Notes: generated by a model not told the origin, from the sequence alone. A stretch of DNA of 64,000 nucleotides from Niallia nealsonii (GCF_002835805.1 NZ_PISE01000016.1:117029-181028), one strand, 5' to 3'; counted from the first letter of the stretch, positions 1 to 12,024 are shown. Translations and numbers: made by a program.

Positions 1-256
1 ACAGAAACAATCATACAAAAAATTTTTTTTCCATTCCTTGCAGCCATGTTTTTCGTCCACTTTTTATAGATGAATGGATGTTTTCACCCTATTTCCAGCC
101 ATTTCCTAGCATCACCACCCATTTTCTTTAAGACAAGCTATGATTTTGTTTCAGAAATTATTCCTTTTTTTGTTAATGAATATAATGGGTGGCAAAATGT
201 TGAATTGATTCCTGCTTCCCTATTATTCACTATATCGTTTCATTTTGAACAAAAAT
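1..256. other. Leading intergenic segment, no gene recognised
   Basis: This AT-rich stretch lies downstream of the aroA terminator. A 62-codon plus-strand open frame (70-258) has no ribosome binding site, no recognisable domain and runs into the terminator, so I do not call it. In B. subtilis the next gene beyond aroA would be the TPR gene ypiA; nothing like it is visible in these bases. Confidence 0.4.
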
Positions 257-287
257 AAAACTCAGCCCTCCATTAGGACCGAGTTTT
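257..287. terminator. Bidirectional-looking terminator after aroA
   Basis: An inverted repeat with arms AAAACTC/GAGTTTT, extended inward by further pairs, is flanked by T-runs on both strands. It lies about 20 bases beyond the aroA stop codon and should end the aro operon transcript. Confidence 0.8.
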
Positions 288-308
288 ATTTTTATGTCAA
301 TTTACGCA

Positions 309-1592
309 TTAATTTTGCGTTAGACCTGTTAAATGTTCAAAAAAAGTTGGATAGGATACAGAAATCGCTTCTGCATTTTCTAATGTTAATTCTCCTTCAC
401 AAATGAGGGAAGCAACAGCCAACATCATGCCAATTCGATGATCTCCATGGCTATTTACCACATTGCCAGAAAGAGGTGTTCCCCCTTTAATCACCATTCC
501 ATCATCCGTTGCGACAATATCAGCACCTAACTTTTGCAATTCTTGTACAACTGTATCAATACGATTGGTCTCTTTTACCTTTAATTCGTGAGCATCTTTA
601 ATAACAGTTGTTCCACTTGCTTGTGTTGCCAAAAGAGCAATGATTGGGATTTCATCAATTAACTTTGGAATAATGTCCCCTTCAATAACTGTCCCTGTCA
701 AATTGCTTGTTCTTACAGTAATGTCACCAACTGGTTCAAATAATTCAGATTCATTTTGACTGATTTCGACTGATGCCCCCATATTTTTCAAAACATCCAT
801 TATGCCAGTGCGAGTTGGATTTAAACCGACATTTTTCAGCAAAACGCGACTATTCGGCACAATACTGGCTGCAACTAAAAAGAAGGCTGCCGATGAAATA
901 TCTCCTGGAACATGAATATCCGCAGCTGTTAAAGATTGTCCGCCCTCAATATATATCGCCTTATCTTTTATATCAATTTTCCCGCCGAATCGTTTAATCA
1001 TTCTTTCTGTATGATCCCTTGTTGCCAATGGTTCAATAACCGTTGTTTTTCCATTTGCTTGCAGTGCAGCAAAAATAATTGCAGATTTTACTTGAGCACT
1101 TGCCACAGGAAGTTCATATGTTATAGGCTCTAGAGAACCACCACGGATAGAAAGTGGTGTAAACTCTCCATTATTTCTGCCATCAATTTTTGCTCCCATT
1201 GTACGTAATGGGCCCACAACTCTTGTCATCGGTCTTTTTCCAATAGAGTGATCTCCAACTAATGTAGCATGAAATTCTCTTCCAGCAAGAATTCCTGACA
1301 ACAGTCGAATAGTTGTCCCTGAATTGCCAACATCTAAAACCTCTTTTGGCTCTATTAACCCATCTAATCCATTTCCTTCAATGATTACTTTATCTTTTTG
1401 TACATCGATATGAACGCCTAGTTTTTGAAAACAAGAGATTGTACTTAAACAATCATCGCCCATTAAAAAATTAGTAACCGTTGTTCTGCCATTTGCAATC
1501 GCGCCAAACATAACAGAACGGTGAGAAATAGATTTATCGCCCGGGACTAATATCTCCCCTTGTAAACTCGCTGGAGTATCTATTAATTTCAT
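309..1592 (-). CDS. aroA: 3-phosphoshikimate 1-carboxyvinyltransferase (EPSP synthase)
   Basis: This enzyme joins shikimate-3-phosphate and phosphoenolpyruvate to give EPSP, the sixth step of the shikimate pathway (the B. subtilis gene is called aroE). The N-terminal motif PGDKSISHR near residues 17-25 and the [12 protein letters not shown] motif near residue 90 are hallmarks. The open frame could begin 9 codons upstream inside tyrA. The ATG at 1592 has a GAGGTGG ribosome binding site 8 bases ahead and gives 427 residues, the usual family length. It is the last gene of the aro operon, starting 23 bases after the tyrA stop, and is followed by a terminator. Confidence 0.97.
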   Translation of the reverse strand: MKLIDTPASLQGEILVPGDKSISHRSVMFGAIANGRTTVTNFLMGDDCLSTISCFQKLGVHIDVQKDKVIIEGNGLDGLIEPKEVLDVGNSGTTIRLLSGILAGREFHATLVGDHSIGKRPMTRVVGPLRTMGAKIDGRNNGEFTPLSIRGGSLEPITYELPVASAQVKSAIIFAALQANGKTTVIEPLATRDHTERMIKRFGGKIDIKDKAIYIEGGQSLTAADIHVPGDISSAAFFLVAASIVPNSRVLLKNVGLNPTRTGIMDVLKNMGASVEISQNESELFEPVGDITVRTSNLTGTVIEGDIIPKLIDEIPIIALLATQASGTTVIKDAHELKVKETNRIDTVVQELQKLGADIVATDDGMVIKGGTPLSGNVVNSHGDHRIGMMLAVASLICEGELTLENAEAISVSYPTFFEHLTGLTQN

Positions 1593-1615
1593 CCGTTCGT
1601 CCACCTCTTCCGCCA

Positions 1616-2737
1616 TCATTTTTCAATCGTCGTATCGTAATTGGAATAGGCTGCAATACATTTTTGCGCACGCATTCTATCCTCATCTGTTTGAAAGCTA
1701 ATAACTAATATTCCATTAATATCTTCTCTTGTTTCAATAATGCGAATATTGGTTATACTAATTGCTTCTTTCGCTAAATAACCTGTTATTTCCGAAATAA
1801 CCCCTGGATAATCGGGAACATCTACATATAAATCATAAAAGGCAGGAATTGCTCCTTTTTGGTTTTTAGGAAGCTCATCCCGAAATTTTTTCGCATCTTC
1901 AAAATAAGTGAACAGCCCTTCAGCATTTTCCTCATCTATTAACGAAATAACCAGGTTCATTTCATCTTGCCAATCCTTTAAAAGCTTCAACAGCACTTCT
2001 TTATTATGAAGTAAAATATCACGCCACATAGCTGGACTGCTTGATGCTATTCTTGTAATATCTCTAAACCCACCAGCTGCGAGTCTTGTAACAAGCTCAT
2101 TTGTTTTGCTTGTTTGGTCTGCCTGATGTACAAGAGATGCTGCCACAATATGAGGCATATGACTAATGACACCTGTCAGCAAGTCATGTTCACTTGGGGT
2201 AATTACTAAAAACTTAGCTTTTGTTCCACCTAGCCAATTCATTAAACATTTTACCTTGTCTTCATCTGTAAAATTGTCTGGTGTAATTAAATAAAAGGCA
2301 TTTTCAAACAGCAAAGATTTTGCAGCGGTAACCCCACTTTTATGGGAGCCAGCCATCGGATGCCCCCCAATAAAAGTGATGCCCTTTTGCGAAAGCAATT
2401 CTGCTTTCTCCATAATTCTCCCTTTCGTGCTGCCAACATCTGTAATAATCACATCTTTTTTTAAAGGCAACTCTCCAAACATTTCCATTATTATTTCCGT
2501 TTCCTTTACAGGTGTCGAAATAATAATCAAATCAGCATCTAGTGCCCCTTCCATAATGGAATCGGCTTTTTCATCAATTACCCCTAACATTTTTCCAAGC
2601 TTTACATTTTGATCTGATACATCATAACCAATGATGCTGCAATGAGGATGTTTGGCTTTAATGCCTAATGCCAAAGATCCTCCAATTAGTCCCAATCCTA
2701 TTATAAAGACGCGGCCATTCACTTTATTCACCGCCAC
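1616..2737 (-). CDS. tyrA: Prephenate dehydrogenase with C-terminal ACT domain
   Basis: It oxidatively decarboxylates prephenate to 4-hydroxyphenylpyruvate in tyrosine synthesis. The NAD-binding glycine motif GLGLIGGS lies near residues 15-22, and the catalytic-domain motif [12 protein letters not shown] lies near residue 125. An ACT domain at about residues 298-370 probably senses an amino acid (inference). The start is uncertain: GTG at 2737 sits almost on the AAAGAAG ribosome binding site, so a GTG a few codons further in is possible. It lies between hisC (13 bases away) and aroA in the aromatic operon. Confidence 0.96.
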   Translation of the reverse strand: MAVNKVNGRVFIIGLGLIGGSLALGIKAKHPHCSIIGYDVSDQNVKLGKMLGVIDEKADSIMEGALDADLIIISTPVKETEIIMEMFGELPLKKDVIITDVGSTKGRIMEKAELLSQKGITFIGGHPMAGSHKSGVTAAKSLLFENAFYLITPDNFTDEDKVKCLMNWLGGTKAKFLVITPSEHDLLTGVISHMPHIVAASLVHQADQTSKTNELVTRLAAGGFRDITRIASSSPAMWRDILLHNKEVLLKLLKDWQDEMNLVISLIDEENAEGLFTYFEDAKKFRDELPKNQKGAIPAFYDLYVDVPDYPGVISEITGYLAKEAISITNIRIIETREDINGILVISFQTDEDRMRAQKCIAAYSNYDTTIEK

Positions 2738-2750
2738 TTCTTTTGTAAAA

Positions 2751-3857
2751 TTATAATTTAGCTGCCTTCTCTTCTAAAAACTGAGACATCACTTGCAATA
2801 ATCCTTCATTTTGCTCTTTTGAACCAACTGTTATTCGAACAGATGTAGGGAAGTTTAGCGGTACACCAGAACGCACAATATAACCCCGTTCTAAAAAGTA
2901 CTGGAATACCTCATTTCCATCTACTTTAAAATCGATTAAGATGAAGTTTGTTTGAGACGGGTAGTAATCCAAGCCATGCTCTTTGCAGAATGCATAGAAT
3001 AATTCCAACCCTTCTCTGTTTTTTATTTTGCAGCTTTCTACAAACTCCTGATCTTCTAAAGCTGTTAATGTAGCAATTTGCCCAAGGGTATTCACATTAA
3101 AAGGCTCTCTAATTGGCTCTAATGTTTTGATTAATGATTCATTCGCAACCCCATAGCCAACTCGAAAACTTGCTAAACCATAAATTTTAGAGAATGTTCT
3201 TAACACAATTAAATTTTCAAAAGCATTTACTAAATCAAGAGCATCATAATAATCTTCTGCTACAACATACTCATAATATGCTTCATCTAAAACGACTAAA
3301 ACATCTTTTGGAACAGCTCTCAAAAAGTCCACTAATTTTTCTTCTGTAATATATGTACCTGTTGGATTATTAGGTGAACATAACCATACAACACTTGTAG
3401 ACTCGTCAATCGCTAAAAGCATAGCATCCAAATCGTGAAGTCCATCAGCCGTTAATGGAACTTCCCTTACTTCCGCTCCATCTACAATCGCATTATGTTT
3501 GTATTGTCCAAATGTGTGTGTTGCCATTACCGTATTTAAACCTGGTTTTAAAAGCGCACGAGAAATCATTAAAATAATTTCATCTGATCCATTTCCAAGA
3601 ACTAATTGTTCTTTAGACACTTGCAAAAATTCAGCTAATTTCAAGCGCAATTTTGTTGCATATCCATCTGGGTATAAAGCAAATGAACCATCCACTTTTT
3701 TCAGTTCCTCCACTACTTTTAAAGAACTGCCAAATGGATTTTCATTTGAAGCAAGTTTGACGATGTTTTCTAAATTAAATTGTCTTTTTACTTCATCAAT
3801 GTTTTTCCCAGGTTGATAAGGAGTTAGATTCAAAAGTTGGCTTTTCCATTTCATCAT
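2751..3857 (-). CDS. hisC: Histidinol-phosphate / aromatic aminotransferase
   Basis: This PLP-dependent class I/II aminotransferase serves the histidinol-phosphate step of histidine synthesis. In B. subtilis the operon enzyme also transaminates aromatic keto acids, which explains its place beside tyrA. SNENPFG lies near residue 40, and the PLP lysine is in SKIYGLASFRVGYG near residue 225. The 368-residue length is normal. The ATG at 3857 follows a GAGGTGA site; a second ATG directly behind it is equally possible. In B. subtilis the trp genes lie immediately upstream of this gene. Here only about 60 bases separate it from aroH. Confidence 0.95.
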   Translation of the reverse strand: MMKWKSQLLNLTPYQPGKNIDEVKRQFNLENIVKLASNENPFGSSLKVVEELKKVDGSFALYPDGYATKLRLKLAEFLQVSKEQLVLGNGSDEIILMISRALLKPGLNTVMATHTFGQYKHNAIVDGAEVREVPLTADGLHDLDAMLLAIDESTSVVWLCSPNNPTGTYITEEKLVDFLRAVPKDVLVVLDEAYYEYVVAEDYYDALDLVNAFENLIVLRTFSKIYGLASFRVGYGVANESLIKTLEPIREPFNVNTLGQIATLTALEDQEFVESCKIKNREGLELFYAFCKEHGLDYYPSQTNFILIDFKVDGNEVFQYFLERGYIVRSGVPLNFPTSVRITVGSKEQNEGLLQVMSQFLEEKAAKL

Positions 3858-3918
3858 TGTTCACCTCAAAATTTTAATAGCTTTTATGTTTATCCCGTTT
3901 TTAAAAGAAGTAAGTTTA

Positions 3919-4284
3919 TTAAGCTTCTTTTAGATCTGGCCTTAATGTAATAGCATTTTCTAAATAAACATGTTTAATGTCTTTTTGGGCAACTTGTGTA
4001 TTGACATGAAACATAATTCGTATGCACTTTTCTAGTGAAAAAGGAACTTCCATTTCTTTCATGCACATAACAGGAACATATGTCCAGCCCTCTTGCAAAC
4101 GTATAACTTTTGCAGGGAATGCAGCCGTTATATCATCTGTCACTGACACAAAAACAGATGCGACATCATCCGCTTGAATGTCATTTAACAGTATCATCGC
4201 TTTCACAAGGCGCTCTGTTGCATTCATAATCTCTGTTTCTTCATTTTGCTCAACAGTTATTGCCCCCCGCACTCCTCTTATCAT
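3919..4284 (-). CDS. aroH: Chorismate mutase, AroH type
   Basis: It rearranges chorismate to prephenate, committing flux to phenylalanine and tyrosine. The 121-residue monofunctional protein opens with RGVRGAITVEQNEETEI, typical of the trimeric AroH class rather than the helical AroQ class. The C-terminal HVYLENAITLRPDL is also typical of the family. Its ATG follows the aroB stop with no bases between, and its ribosome binding site (AGGAGA) lies inside the last aroB codons, so translation is probably coupled. Confidence 0.96.
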   Translation of the reverse strand: MIRGVRGAITVEQNEETEIMNATERLVKAMILLNDIQADDVASVFVSVTDDITAAFPAKVIRLQEGWTYVPVMCMKEMEVPFSLEKCIRIMFHVNTQVAQKDIKHVYLENAITLRPDLKEA

Positions 4285-5364
4285 TTACATTCTCTCCTTA
4301 AATAATTGTAGTTCCTCTTTTATCTCTTCCTCAGCTATTTTTACTACTTGAGGCTGGCCGATTTTTTGCAGCAATACAAAATGGATATCTCCATTAACTG
4401 ATTTTTTATCTTGCTTCATTCTATTAATTAATCGATCGAGATCAAGATGATTTGGAATTTGAATTTGATAGTTTAATTTTTCCAACCATTTTGAGAAATC
4501 GGCTACTGAAAAATCCAAACCATATTTCTTTTTGCTTAAAGTTAGGGCAAAGATCATGCCAATTGCAACAGCTTCCCCATGGGTCATATTGCCATAGCCC
4601 ATCTCAGCTTCAATTGCATGGCCTAATGTATGACCAAAGTTTAAATAGGCCCTAATTCCTGTTTCCTTCTCATCTTCTCCAACTATCTTCGCCTTTATTT
4701 CAATGCCTTTTTGCAAGAAATCAGCTAACTCTTGCTCCGTTACTTTGCTTAAATCATCTAGCTTTAAAAGAGTAGAATAAAAATTTTCATCGTTAATTAA
4801 TGCATGTTTTATTACTTCAGCAAAGCCTGACTTAATTTCTTTGTCTGGCAATGTAGCAATAGCTGAAGTATTATAAAACACAGCTTCAGGCTGATAAAAA
4901 GCTCCAATCATATTCTTTCCTTCTGGATGATTAATAGCTACCTTGCCGCCAACAGCACTGTCATGAGCCAAAATCGTTGTTGGAATCTGAATAAAGGGAA
5001 TTCCTCTCATAAAGGTCGCTGCTACAAAACCAGCCAAATCTCCTACTGCACCACCGCCAAGAGCTAAGACAATCGACTTTCTGTCAAAATTTTGTGTTAG
5101 AGCGAATGTTAAACAGTCATAATATACATCAAATGTTTTGGCTTTTTCTCCTGATGGAACCACATATGTTTCATAAGAAAAATCAGCCAGCAGCTCAGTA
5201 AGTGATGCTAAATGAAGCTTTGCCACTGTTTCATCTGTTAATATAAAAAGTTTGGAACAGTTTTGGAAATGATTATGCAGAAATTCAGGCAAATGTCTAG
5301 TTGCATCTTTTCCAATAAACACATCATATTTTTTTGAATCAGTTGTAACTGCAACTGTTTTCAT
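4285..5364 (-). CDS. aroB: 3-dehydroquinate synthase
   Basis: It converts DAHP to 3-dehydroquinate, the second shikimate step, using NAD and a divalent metal. GGGAVGDLAGFVAATFMRG near residues 100-120, HDSAVGGKVAIN near residue 135 and the metal-site region HGEAVAIGM near residue 245 are all present. The protein has 359 residues, as usual. The start codon overlaps the aroC stop by one base (TAATG) with a GAGGGAA site upstream. It sits between aroC and aroH as in B. subtilis. Confidence 0.97.
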   Translation of the reverse strand: MKTVAVTTDSKKYDVFIGKDATRHLPEFLHNHFQNCSKLFILTDETVAKLHLASLTELLADFSYETYVVPSGEKAKTFDVYYDCLTFALTQNFDRKSIVLALGGGAVGDLAGFVAATFMRGIPFIQIPTTILAHDSAVGGKVAINHPEGKNMIGAFYQPEAVFYNTSAIATLPDKEIKSGFAEVIKHALINDENFYSTLLKLDDLSKVTEQELADFLQKGIEIKAKIVGEDEKETGIRAYLNFGHTLGHAIEAEMGYGNMTHGEAVAIGMIFALTLSKKKYGLDFSVADFSKWLEKLNYQIQIPNHLDLDRLINRMKQDKKSVNGDIHFVLLQKIGQPQVVKIAEEEIKEELQLFKERM

Positions 5365-6533
5365 TAGAATTCCCTCGCATATTCTCGATGCTTATTGATA
5401 TTTTCTAACAAACTATCGAATCTATCCGAATAAAACTGATCAATAATAGCACATGCCAATTCCCATGCCACAACATTTTCCGCAACAACGGCAGCAGCAG
5501 GAACAGCACAGCTGTCTGAACGCTCAATGCTCGCAGCAAACGGCTCTTTTGTTTCAATATCGACACTATTTAATGGTTTATATAAAGTTGGAATTGGCTT
5601 CATTACGCCTCTGACTACAATCGGCATACCTGTTGACATTCCACCTTCTAAACCGCCTAATCTGTTTGTTTTGCGTGTATAACCATTTTGTTCATCCCAA
5701 AGGATTTCATCATGGACTTCACTGCCAGGTTTTCTCGCTGCTTCAAAGCCAATGCCAAATTCCACACCTTTAAATGCATTAATGCTCATGATGGCACCAG
5801 CAAGCTTTGCATCTAATTTGCGATCGTAATGTACATAGCTACCAACACCAACAGGCATACCTTCGACGATTACTTCTACTATACCACCAATAGAATCACC
5901 ATTAGTTTTTGCATCATCAATTGCTTTCATCATTTCTTTTTCAGCAATAGGATCTAAGCAGCGAACTGGTGATTGTTCAGATATTTCCGCTAATTTCTCA
6001 ATAGACTCATATGACTCTACATTTGCTTTTACTCCGCCAATTTCTAAAACATGTGATGCTACTTTTATTCCTAAAAGCGAAAGCAGTTTTTTTCCAACTG
6101 CACCAGCAGCTACTCTCACCGTTGTTTCACGGGCAGAAGAGCGTTCTAGCACATTTCGCATATCACGGTGGCCATATTTAATTGCCCCGTTTAAATCAGC
6201 ATGTCCAGGTCTTGGACGAGAAATTTTTCTCTTAATTTCTGTTTCATCTTCTTCTATTGGGTCTTGCCCCATTATTTTTGTCCAATGCTTCCAGTCATTA
6301 TTTTCGACAATTAAGGACACCGGAGAACCTAATGTATAACCATGTCTGATTCCGCCGCCAATTTCGACTGTATCTTTTTCAATCTGCATTCTTCTGCCAC
6401 GTCCATGGCCTTTTTGTCTTCTTGCCAATTCTTCATTAATATCACTTGCAAGCAGTGGCATCCCAGAAGGAAGCCCCTCAATAATTGTTATAAGTTTGGG
6501 ACCATGTGATTCCCCTGAAGTTAAATATCTCAT
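5364..6533 (-). CDS. aroC: Chorismate synthase
   Basis: It makes chorismate from EPSP with reduced FMN, the last common step (B. subtilis name aroF). GESHG lies at residues 7-11, with [11 protein letters not shown] near residue 46 and [15 protein letters not shown] near residue 105. The conserved run [11 protein letters not shown] follows near residue 130. The open frame extends 16 codons further upstream, but the ATG at 6533 has AAAGGA at good spacing and gives the canonical [11 protein letters not shown] opening and 389 residues. It is the first gene of the aro operon; cheR lies upstream on the same strand. Confidence 0.97.
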   Translation of the reverse strand: MRYLTSGESHGPKLITIIEGLPSGMPLLASDINEELARRQKGHGRGRRMQIEKDTVEIGGGIRHGYTLGSPVSLIVENNDWKHWTKIMGQDPIEEDETEIKRKISRPRPGHADLNGAIKYGHRDMRNVLERSSARETTVRVAAGAVGKKLLSLLGIKVASHVLEIGGVKANVESYESIEKLAEISEQSPVRCLDPIAEKEMMKAIDDAKTNGDSIGGIVEVIVEGMPVGVGSYVHYDRKLDAKLAGAIMSINAFKGVEFGIGFEAARKPGSEVHDEILWDEQNGYTRKTNRLGGLEGGMSTGMPIVVRGVMKPIPTLYKPLNSVDIETKEPFAASIERSDSCAVPAAAVVAENVVAWELACAIIDQFYSDRFDSLLENINKHREYAREF

Positions 6534-6695
6534 TTTTCGAATCCTTTCTCCCTTCAACGCTTTAAAGGAAATATGTTTCAATATAACATATTCATTTATA
6601 GAAAAATAGTATAAAAAATAAATTTAATAAAAAAACCTTATAATTCGTCAGATTTAACATGCTATCGCCTAAACTAAAAAGCAAAAAAAAACAAC

Positions 6696-7669
<974 letters not shown>

Positions 7670-7697
7670 AAGATACTTGATTTTCATCAAGCATCTT
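7670..7697 (-). terminator. Terminator after ndk
   Basis: A 12-base-pair stem (AAGATGCTTGAT paired with ATCAAGTATCTT, one wobble) with a GAAA loop is followed by a T-run on the minus strand. It lies about 30 bases past the ndk stop. Confidence 0.9.
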
Positions 7698-7726
7698 ATT
7701 ATGTAAGTAAGGGCTTGTCTAGATAA

Positions 7727-8173
7727 TTAATTCACCCATGCCGCTATATTTTTTTGATATGTAATTAATTCTTCTTCTTTAAAAAATAACGCAATTTCTC
7801 TTGCAGCGCTTTCTGCACCATCCGATCCATGAATAACATTTTTGCTTTTAACAGTAGCAAAGTCGCCTCGGATTGTTCCAGGCATGGCTTCCATTGGATT
7901 TGTTTTGCCCATCATTAGTCTTGATTTAGCAATAACATCTTCCCCTTGCCATACCATTGCAAAAACAGGACCAGAAGTAATAAAATCTACTAATTCCGTA
8001 AAAAAAGGTTTTTCCACATGTTCCTGGTAGTGATTTTGGGCCAACTCATTGGATATATGCATAAATTTTGCACCAATAAGTTGAAAGCCTTTTTGTTCAA
8101 AACGTTCTATAATTTTGCCTATTAGATTTCTTTGTACACCATCTGGCTTTACCATTAAAAACGTTCTCTCCAT
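7727..8173 (-). CDS. ndk: Nucleoside diphosphate kinase
   Basis: It transfers the gamma phosphate of ATP to other nucleoside diphosphates through a phosphohistidine. The opening [18 protein letters not shown] and the active-site histidine motif [12 protein letters not shown] near residue 115 are diagnostic. An in-frame GTG three codons upstream lies inside the GGAGTG ribosome binding site, so I chose the ATG at 8173, giving 148 residues. It lies downstream of hepT and has its own terminator. Confidence 0.97.
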   Translation of the reverse strand: MERTFLMVKPDGVQRNLIGKIIERFEQKGFQLIGAKFMHISNELAQNHYQEHVEKPFFTELVDFITSGPVFAMVWQGEDVIAKSRLMMGKTNPMEAMPGTIRGDFATVKSKNVIHGSDGAESAAREIALFFKEEELITYQKNIAAWVN

Positions 8174-8262
8174 CGTTTTCACTCCTATACTATTAATAGA
8201 AAATGTAAAAATAGGCTATTCATGAAAACACTACCATAAATGAAGACACTTTGCAAAATTTT

Positions 8263-9225
8263 CTAATATTTCCGTTTCCCTAAATACTTTGCTATATTAG
8301 TTAACGCTTTTTTCGAGCGATTATTCGGCAAGCCTTCTAATTCCTTTAAAGCTTTAGCCAAATATAAATCACTTACTTTTAAGGAACGATCAATAGCATC
8401 TGAATTCTTTATTAGCATAATAATTTTCTCAAGATCTTTTTTGTCCATATCTTCATGAACAGTTTTTACAGCCTTCTGTACTTCTTTTTGCTCCATTGCG
8501 TACAAAACTGGCAATGTAATATTCCCCTGCAGCAAATCTCCACCTGCTGGTTTTCCTAGCTCTTCCTCTGTTGCGACAAAATCAAGTACATCATCAATGA
8601 TTTGATAGGACATTCCTACATAATAGCCAAATCGATACAGTTTTTTTTGATATTTTTCTTCCACGTCAGAAGCAATAGCCCCAACTAAGGAACTTGCTGA
8701 AATAAGAAGAGCTGTTTTTCTTTTGATCCGGCGAAAATAATCTCTAATATTTTGTTCATAACGATATTTATCTTTTATTTGCTGAAGTTCCCCAATGCAT
8801 ACTTCCACAATAGTATTAGCCAATACTTTATGCGCCTCAGCTTTTTTTATGTCGCTCATTACTTCTAAAGAACGAGCAAAAATATAATCCCCTGTGTACA
8901 TGGCAATTTTATTATCCCATTTTGCTTTAATCGTAGGCTGACCTCGACGAAGATCTGCATCATCAATAACATCATCATGCACCAAAGAAGCCATATGTAT
9001 TAGTTCTAAGGCAACAGCAGCCTTTTTTATTACATCGATATTATAATCGCCAAACTGACCTGCCAATAAAACAAATATCGGTCTAATCCGTTTACCGCCC
9101 GCCTGTAATAAATGCAAAGAAGACTCTCGTAAAACACTAGAATCAGCCATTACTGTTTCTTCTAATGTCTTTTCAATCATCGCTAAATCCGAATTCAAAA
9201 ATGAATACATCATTTTTAATTTCAC
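8263..9225 (-). CDS. hepT: Heptaprenyl diphosphate synthase component II
   Basis: This is the catalytic subunit of the two-part trans-prenyltransferase that makes the C35 side chain of menaquinone-7. It carries both aspartate-rich motifs, DDVIDDADLRRG near residue 88 and QIIDDVLDF near residue 217. GGKRIRP near residue 44 is also typical. The GTG at 9225 or the ATG four codons later could be the start; both lie behind GAGTGA-like sites. It needs HepS, encoded two genes upstream in the same cluster. Confidence 0.95.
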   Translation of the reverse strand: MKLKMMYSFLNSDLAMIEKTLEETVMADSSVLRESSLHLLQAGGKRIRPIFVLLAGQFGDYNIDVIKKAAVALELIHMASLVHDDVIDDADLRRGQPTIKAKWDNKIAMYTGDYIFARSLEVMSDIKKAEAHKVLANTIVEVCIGELQQIKDKYRYEQNIRDYFRRIKRKTALLISASSLVGAIASDVEEKYQKKLYRFGYYVGMSYQIIDDVLDFVATEEELGKPAGGDLLQGNITLPVLYAMEQKEVQKAVKTVHEDMDKKDLEKIIMLIKNSDAIDRSLKVSDLYLAKALKELEGLPNNRSKKALTNIAKYLGKRKY

Positions 9226-9292
9226 TCACTACTCACCCGTCTTTTAAAATCTATACGGCTAAAAACCCTGCTGTTTTTAACCGTACAGAAAC

Positions 9293-10000
9293 TTATTTTT
9301 CTTTATATCCAAAATGGGAAGCTGCAACTCCGCCACTATACGGCTTATAGGAAACATTGGATAAGCCCGCTTGTTCAAACATATTTTTCAATTCTTTCAT
9401 ACCAGGAAAATCGCGGGCAGACTCTTGCAGCCACGAATACTCTTTGTAGCTTTTGGCAAACAATTTTCCAAAAAGAGGCATAACGAACCGAAAATAAAAA
9501 TAGTAGCACTGCTTAAAAACGGGCATTGTTGGTTGGGATGTTTCTAGACAAACTACCGTTCCCCCTGGCTTTACTACTCGCCGCATTTCTTTGAGCACTT
9601 GTAAATAATCGGGTACATTTCTGAGTCCAAATCCAATTGTTACATAATCAAAGCTGTTATCTGGAAAAGGCAGTTCCATTGCATTTCCATGTATAAGTTT
9701 AATATTGGAGTAACTTTTTGTTTTTACTTTCCCGATGCTTAACATATTTTCGCTAAAATCCAAACCAACAACATGACCAGTTGGCCCAACAGCATCCGCC
9801 AAACTAATCGTCCAATCAGCAGTGCCGCAGCAAACATCCAATGCAGAAGCACCTTTTGACACGTTCATCTTTTTCATTGTATCTTTTCGCCAAAATTTAT
9901 GTTGCTGAAAACTAATTAGCGTGTTCATTTTATCATAATTATCATAGATCTTTTCAAAAACATGATGGACTTTTTCTTCCTTCGATTGTTGTTGCTGCAT
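9293..10000 (-). CDS. menG: Demethylmenaquinone methyltransferase
   Basis: It performs the final SAM-dependent methylation that yields menaquinone (UbiE/MenG family; menH in older B. subtilis naming). SAM motif I reads [11 protein letters not shown] near residue 50, and GFGLRNVPD near residue 120 is family-typical. The longer open frame would overlap hepS; the ATG at 10000, 8 bases after the hepS stop, gives 235 residues and the usual MQ...[13 protein letters not shown] opening. It lies between hepS and hepT. Confidence 0.96.
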   Translation of the reverse strand: MQQQQSKEEKVHHVFEKIYDNYDKMNTLISFQQHKFWRKDTMKKMNVSKGASALDVCCGTADWTISLADAVGPTGHVVGLDFSENMLSIGKVKTKSYSNIKLIHGNAMELPFPDNSFDYVTIGFGLRNVPDYLQVLKEMRRVVKPGGTVVCLETSQPTMPVFKQCYYFYFRFVMPLFGKLFAKSYKEYSWLQESARDFPGMKELKNMFEQAGLSNVSYKPYSGGVAASHFGYKEK

Positions 10001-10007
10001 TGCCTTT

Positions 10008-10802
10008 TTACCCTTCTTCCACATACATTTGTTGTTGACATTCATTTAATAAAAGTTGAATCTTTTCTAATAGCAAAGTATTTATACAAACGGGCATAGA
10101 GTTCATTGCTTTTTGCAAGTGGCCACAAGCATCCTCTAAACATTTTCCTAGAATAAGTTCTGCTGGGGCTTCATTTTTATTTTTCTCTTTCCATTTTTCT
10201 GATGAAAAGGTATCCATTACAAGAGAGGATCCAGTCTCATTATATGTATTTTTTTCTTTTAATAGCCTTTTTATTAGCAATATGAAAATAGATAGATTTT
10301 TCCATTCTTCCATTTGAAAAGCTGCTATTAATTTATCTACTAAAGCATGTTCTACTATTCCAATGCTTTTTACTAACTCTTCCATATTGGCTGCTGCTTT
10401 TTGATATAAAACAATTTTTTGTTCGTTGATCTCTTTTATTGCTTCCGCCAATATTTTTATCATATCAATATCTTCTGCTTCTGCTAATAACTGAAAATAA
10501 TGGCCACTATAAAAGTCACCAGCCAAAACAGTCAACTGCCTATTTTTTTCTAAATCTTTGCTTTGGCTTTCATTTGTTATTAGTTCATGGGTATCAAGGG
10601 CAATTTGAATAAGCATGGTAGTTATTGTATATTTCTCGATATCCTTATCTGATAATTTCGCCTCTTTTAAAATAGAAAGGATTAGAAGCAATCTTTCATC
10701 ATCAATAACAGGCTTCTGTATATGTTGAAAAAGATAGGTATGAGAAATTTTCTGCAAGATTTTTTCTTTTATTTGATCAATCAAATTTTGTGTAATGGCC
10801 AT
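10008..10802 (-). CDS. hepS: Heptaprenyl diphosphate synthase component I
   Basis: This is the non-catalytic regulatory subunit that sets chain length with HepT. The 264-residue helical protein is poorly conserved and lacks aspartate-rich motifs, as expected. Assignment rests on position (folE upstream, menG and hepT downstream), length, and the N-terminal region with [22 protein letters not shown] near residues 20-41. GGGTGA precedes the ATG. Confidence 0.85.
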   Translation of the reverse strand: MAITQNLIDQIKEKILQKISHTYLFQHIQKPVIDDERLLLILSILKEAKLSDKDIEKYTITTMLIQIALDTHELITNESQSKDLEKNRQLTVLAGDFYSGHYFQLLAEAEDIDMIKILAEAIKEINEQKIVLYQKAAANMEELVKSIGIVEHALVDKLIAAFQMEEWKNLSIFILLIKRLLKEKNTYNETGSSLVMDTFSSEKWKEKNKNEAPAELILGKCLEDACGHLQKAMNSMPVCINTLLLEKIQLLLNECQQQMYVEEG

Positions 10803-11095
10803 TTTATCACCCTTGTTCCCCTATTATTTCAAATTTACTATTTACGCTTACTTTTGTAATTATAGCATAAAACGGGTGTATGACGCTTTTTTCAACATTC
10901 TAGCTCATTTCACATACATCCACTTGCTTGAAAAAACAAAAATCCATGATGATTGTTCTCCAATCTTTGTCTATAACTATTATTAGATAAAATAATATTT
11001 GATTCATTCGCAAAAACCAAATAGTTTGCACAAATGAACCAAATATCAACAATATATTTAATAGACTCTTTGAAAAAACAGACCTGGTTCCGATA
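10803..11095. other. Intergenic spacer between folE and hepS, no mtrB
   Basis: B. subtilis has mtrB, encoding the roughly 75-residue trp attenuation protein TRAP, at this point. I find no such reading frame on the minus strand. A 63-codon plus-strand frame at 10795-10986 is antisense, low-complexity and not credible. Confidence 0.55.
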
Positions 11096-11659
11096 TTATT
11101 TTAATAAAGACAACACTTCTGCCCTTGCATCAGAATCTTCTGCATAGCGGCCTCGTACAGCTGTCGTAATCGTTTTTGCCCCAGGTTTATTAACGCCTCT
11201 CATCGTCATGCACATATGCTCTGCTTCAATTACCACCATCACACCATGCGGCTCAAGCATTTCATAAATGGAGTCTGCAACAGTTGATGTAATTCGTTCT
11301 TGGAGCTGTGGTCTTTTAGCAACTACTTCTACCGCTCTCGCTAATTTGCTTAAACCTGTTACTTTTCCATTTCGCGGGATATATGCAACATGAGCGTTTC
11401 CGAAAAAGGGCACTAGATGATGTTCGCACATGCTGTAAAATGGGATATCTTTTACTAGCACTAGTTCTTCATGATCTTCTCCAAATATTGTTTGAAAATA
11501 TTCTTTCGGATCTTCCTGCAAACCTGAGAAAATTTCACTATACATTTTCGCTACCCTTGTAGGTGTATCTATTAAACCCTCTCTATCGGGATCTTCTCCA
11601 ATAGCTTCTAAAATAAGTTTTACCGCTTCTTCAATTTTTGGGATATTTACCTTAGACAT
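11096..11659 (-). CDS. folE: GTP cyclohydrolase I
   Basis: It converts GTP to 7,8-dihydroneopterin triphosphate, the first step of folate synthesis (mtrA in B. subtilis). The zinc-binding motifs [10 protein letters not shown] near residue 75 and [10 protein letters not shown] near residue 145 are intact. The open frame extends 43 codons upstream, but a strong AGGAGG before the ATG at 11659 gives the usual [13 protein letters not shown] opening and 187 residues. It lies upstream of hepS; its customary partner mtrB is absent. Confidence 0.97.
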   Translation of the reverse strand: MSKVNIPKIEEAVKLILEAIGEDPDREGLIDTPTRVAKMYSEIFSGLQEDPKEYFQTIFGEDHEELVLVKDIPFYSMCEHHLVPFFGNAHVAYIPRNGKVTGLSKLARAVEVVAKRPQLQERITSTVADSIYEMLEPHGVMVVIEAEHMCMTMRGVNKPGAKTITTAVRGRYAEDSDARAEVLSLLK

Positions 11660-12024
11660 TTCCTTTTTCCTCCTAAAGCCTTTCATTCCATTTATCTCTA
11701 ACCATATTAGCATAATAACTAATAGAAGACTATCTCGCCTTGCTTTATAAAAATAAATTATAGGAGTATTCCTTTTATGCTCGGACATACTAAAAAATAT
11801 AAACCGCCATAATTAGATAGATACTATAGAAAAACAAATGGTGTAAAAGCTATTATTTACGCTTCATGCTTTTTAGTTTTTTCTAATGAATAAACCATAT
11901 ATAAGTGGATTAACAGCAAAAACTATTTAATAAAAAACATATAGTTAGGAGAATAATATAAAAACATCCGTTTGTCGACTGTTTTCTTTGATAATTATTT
12001 GGGGAATATAGAAGGAATGAAGCT
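11660..12024. other. Intergenic spacer between hbs and folE
   Basis: This AT-rich spacer has no supported gene. The folE promoter should lie near its left end; no convincing box pair was chosen. Confidence 0.4.
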
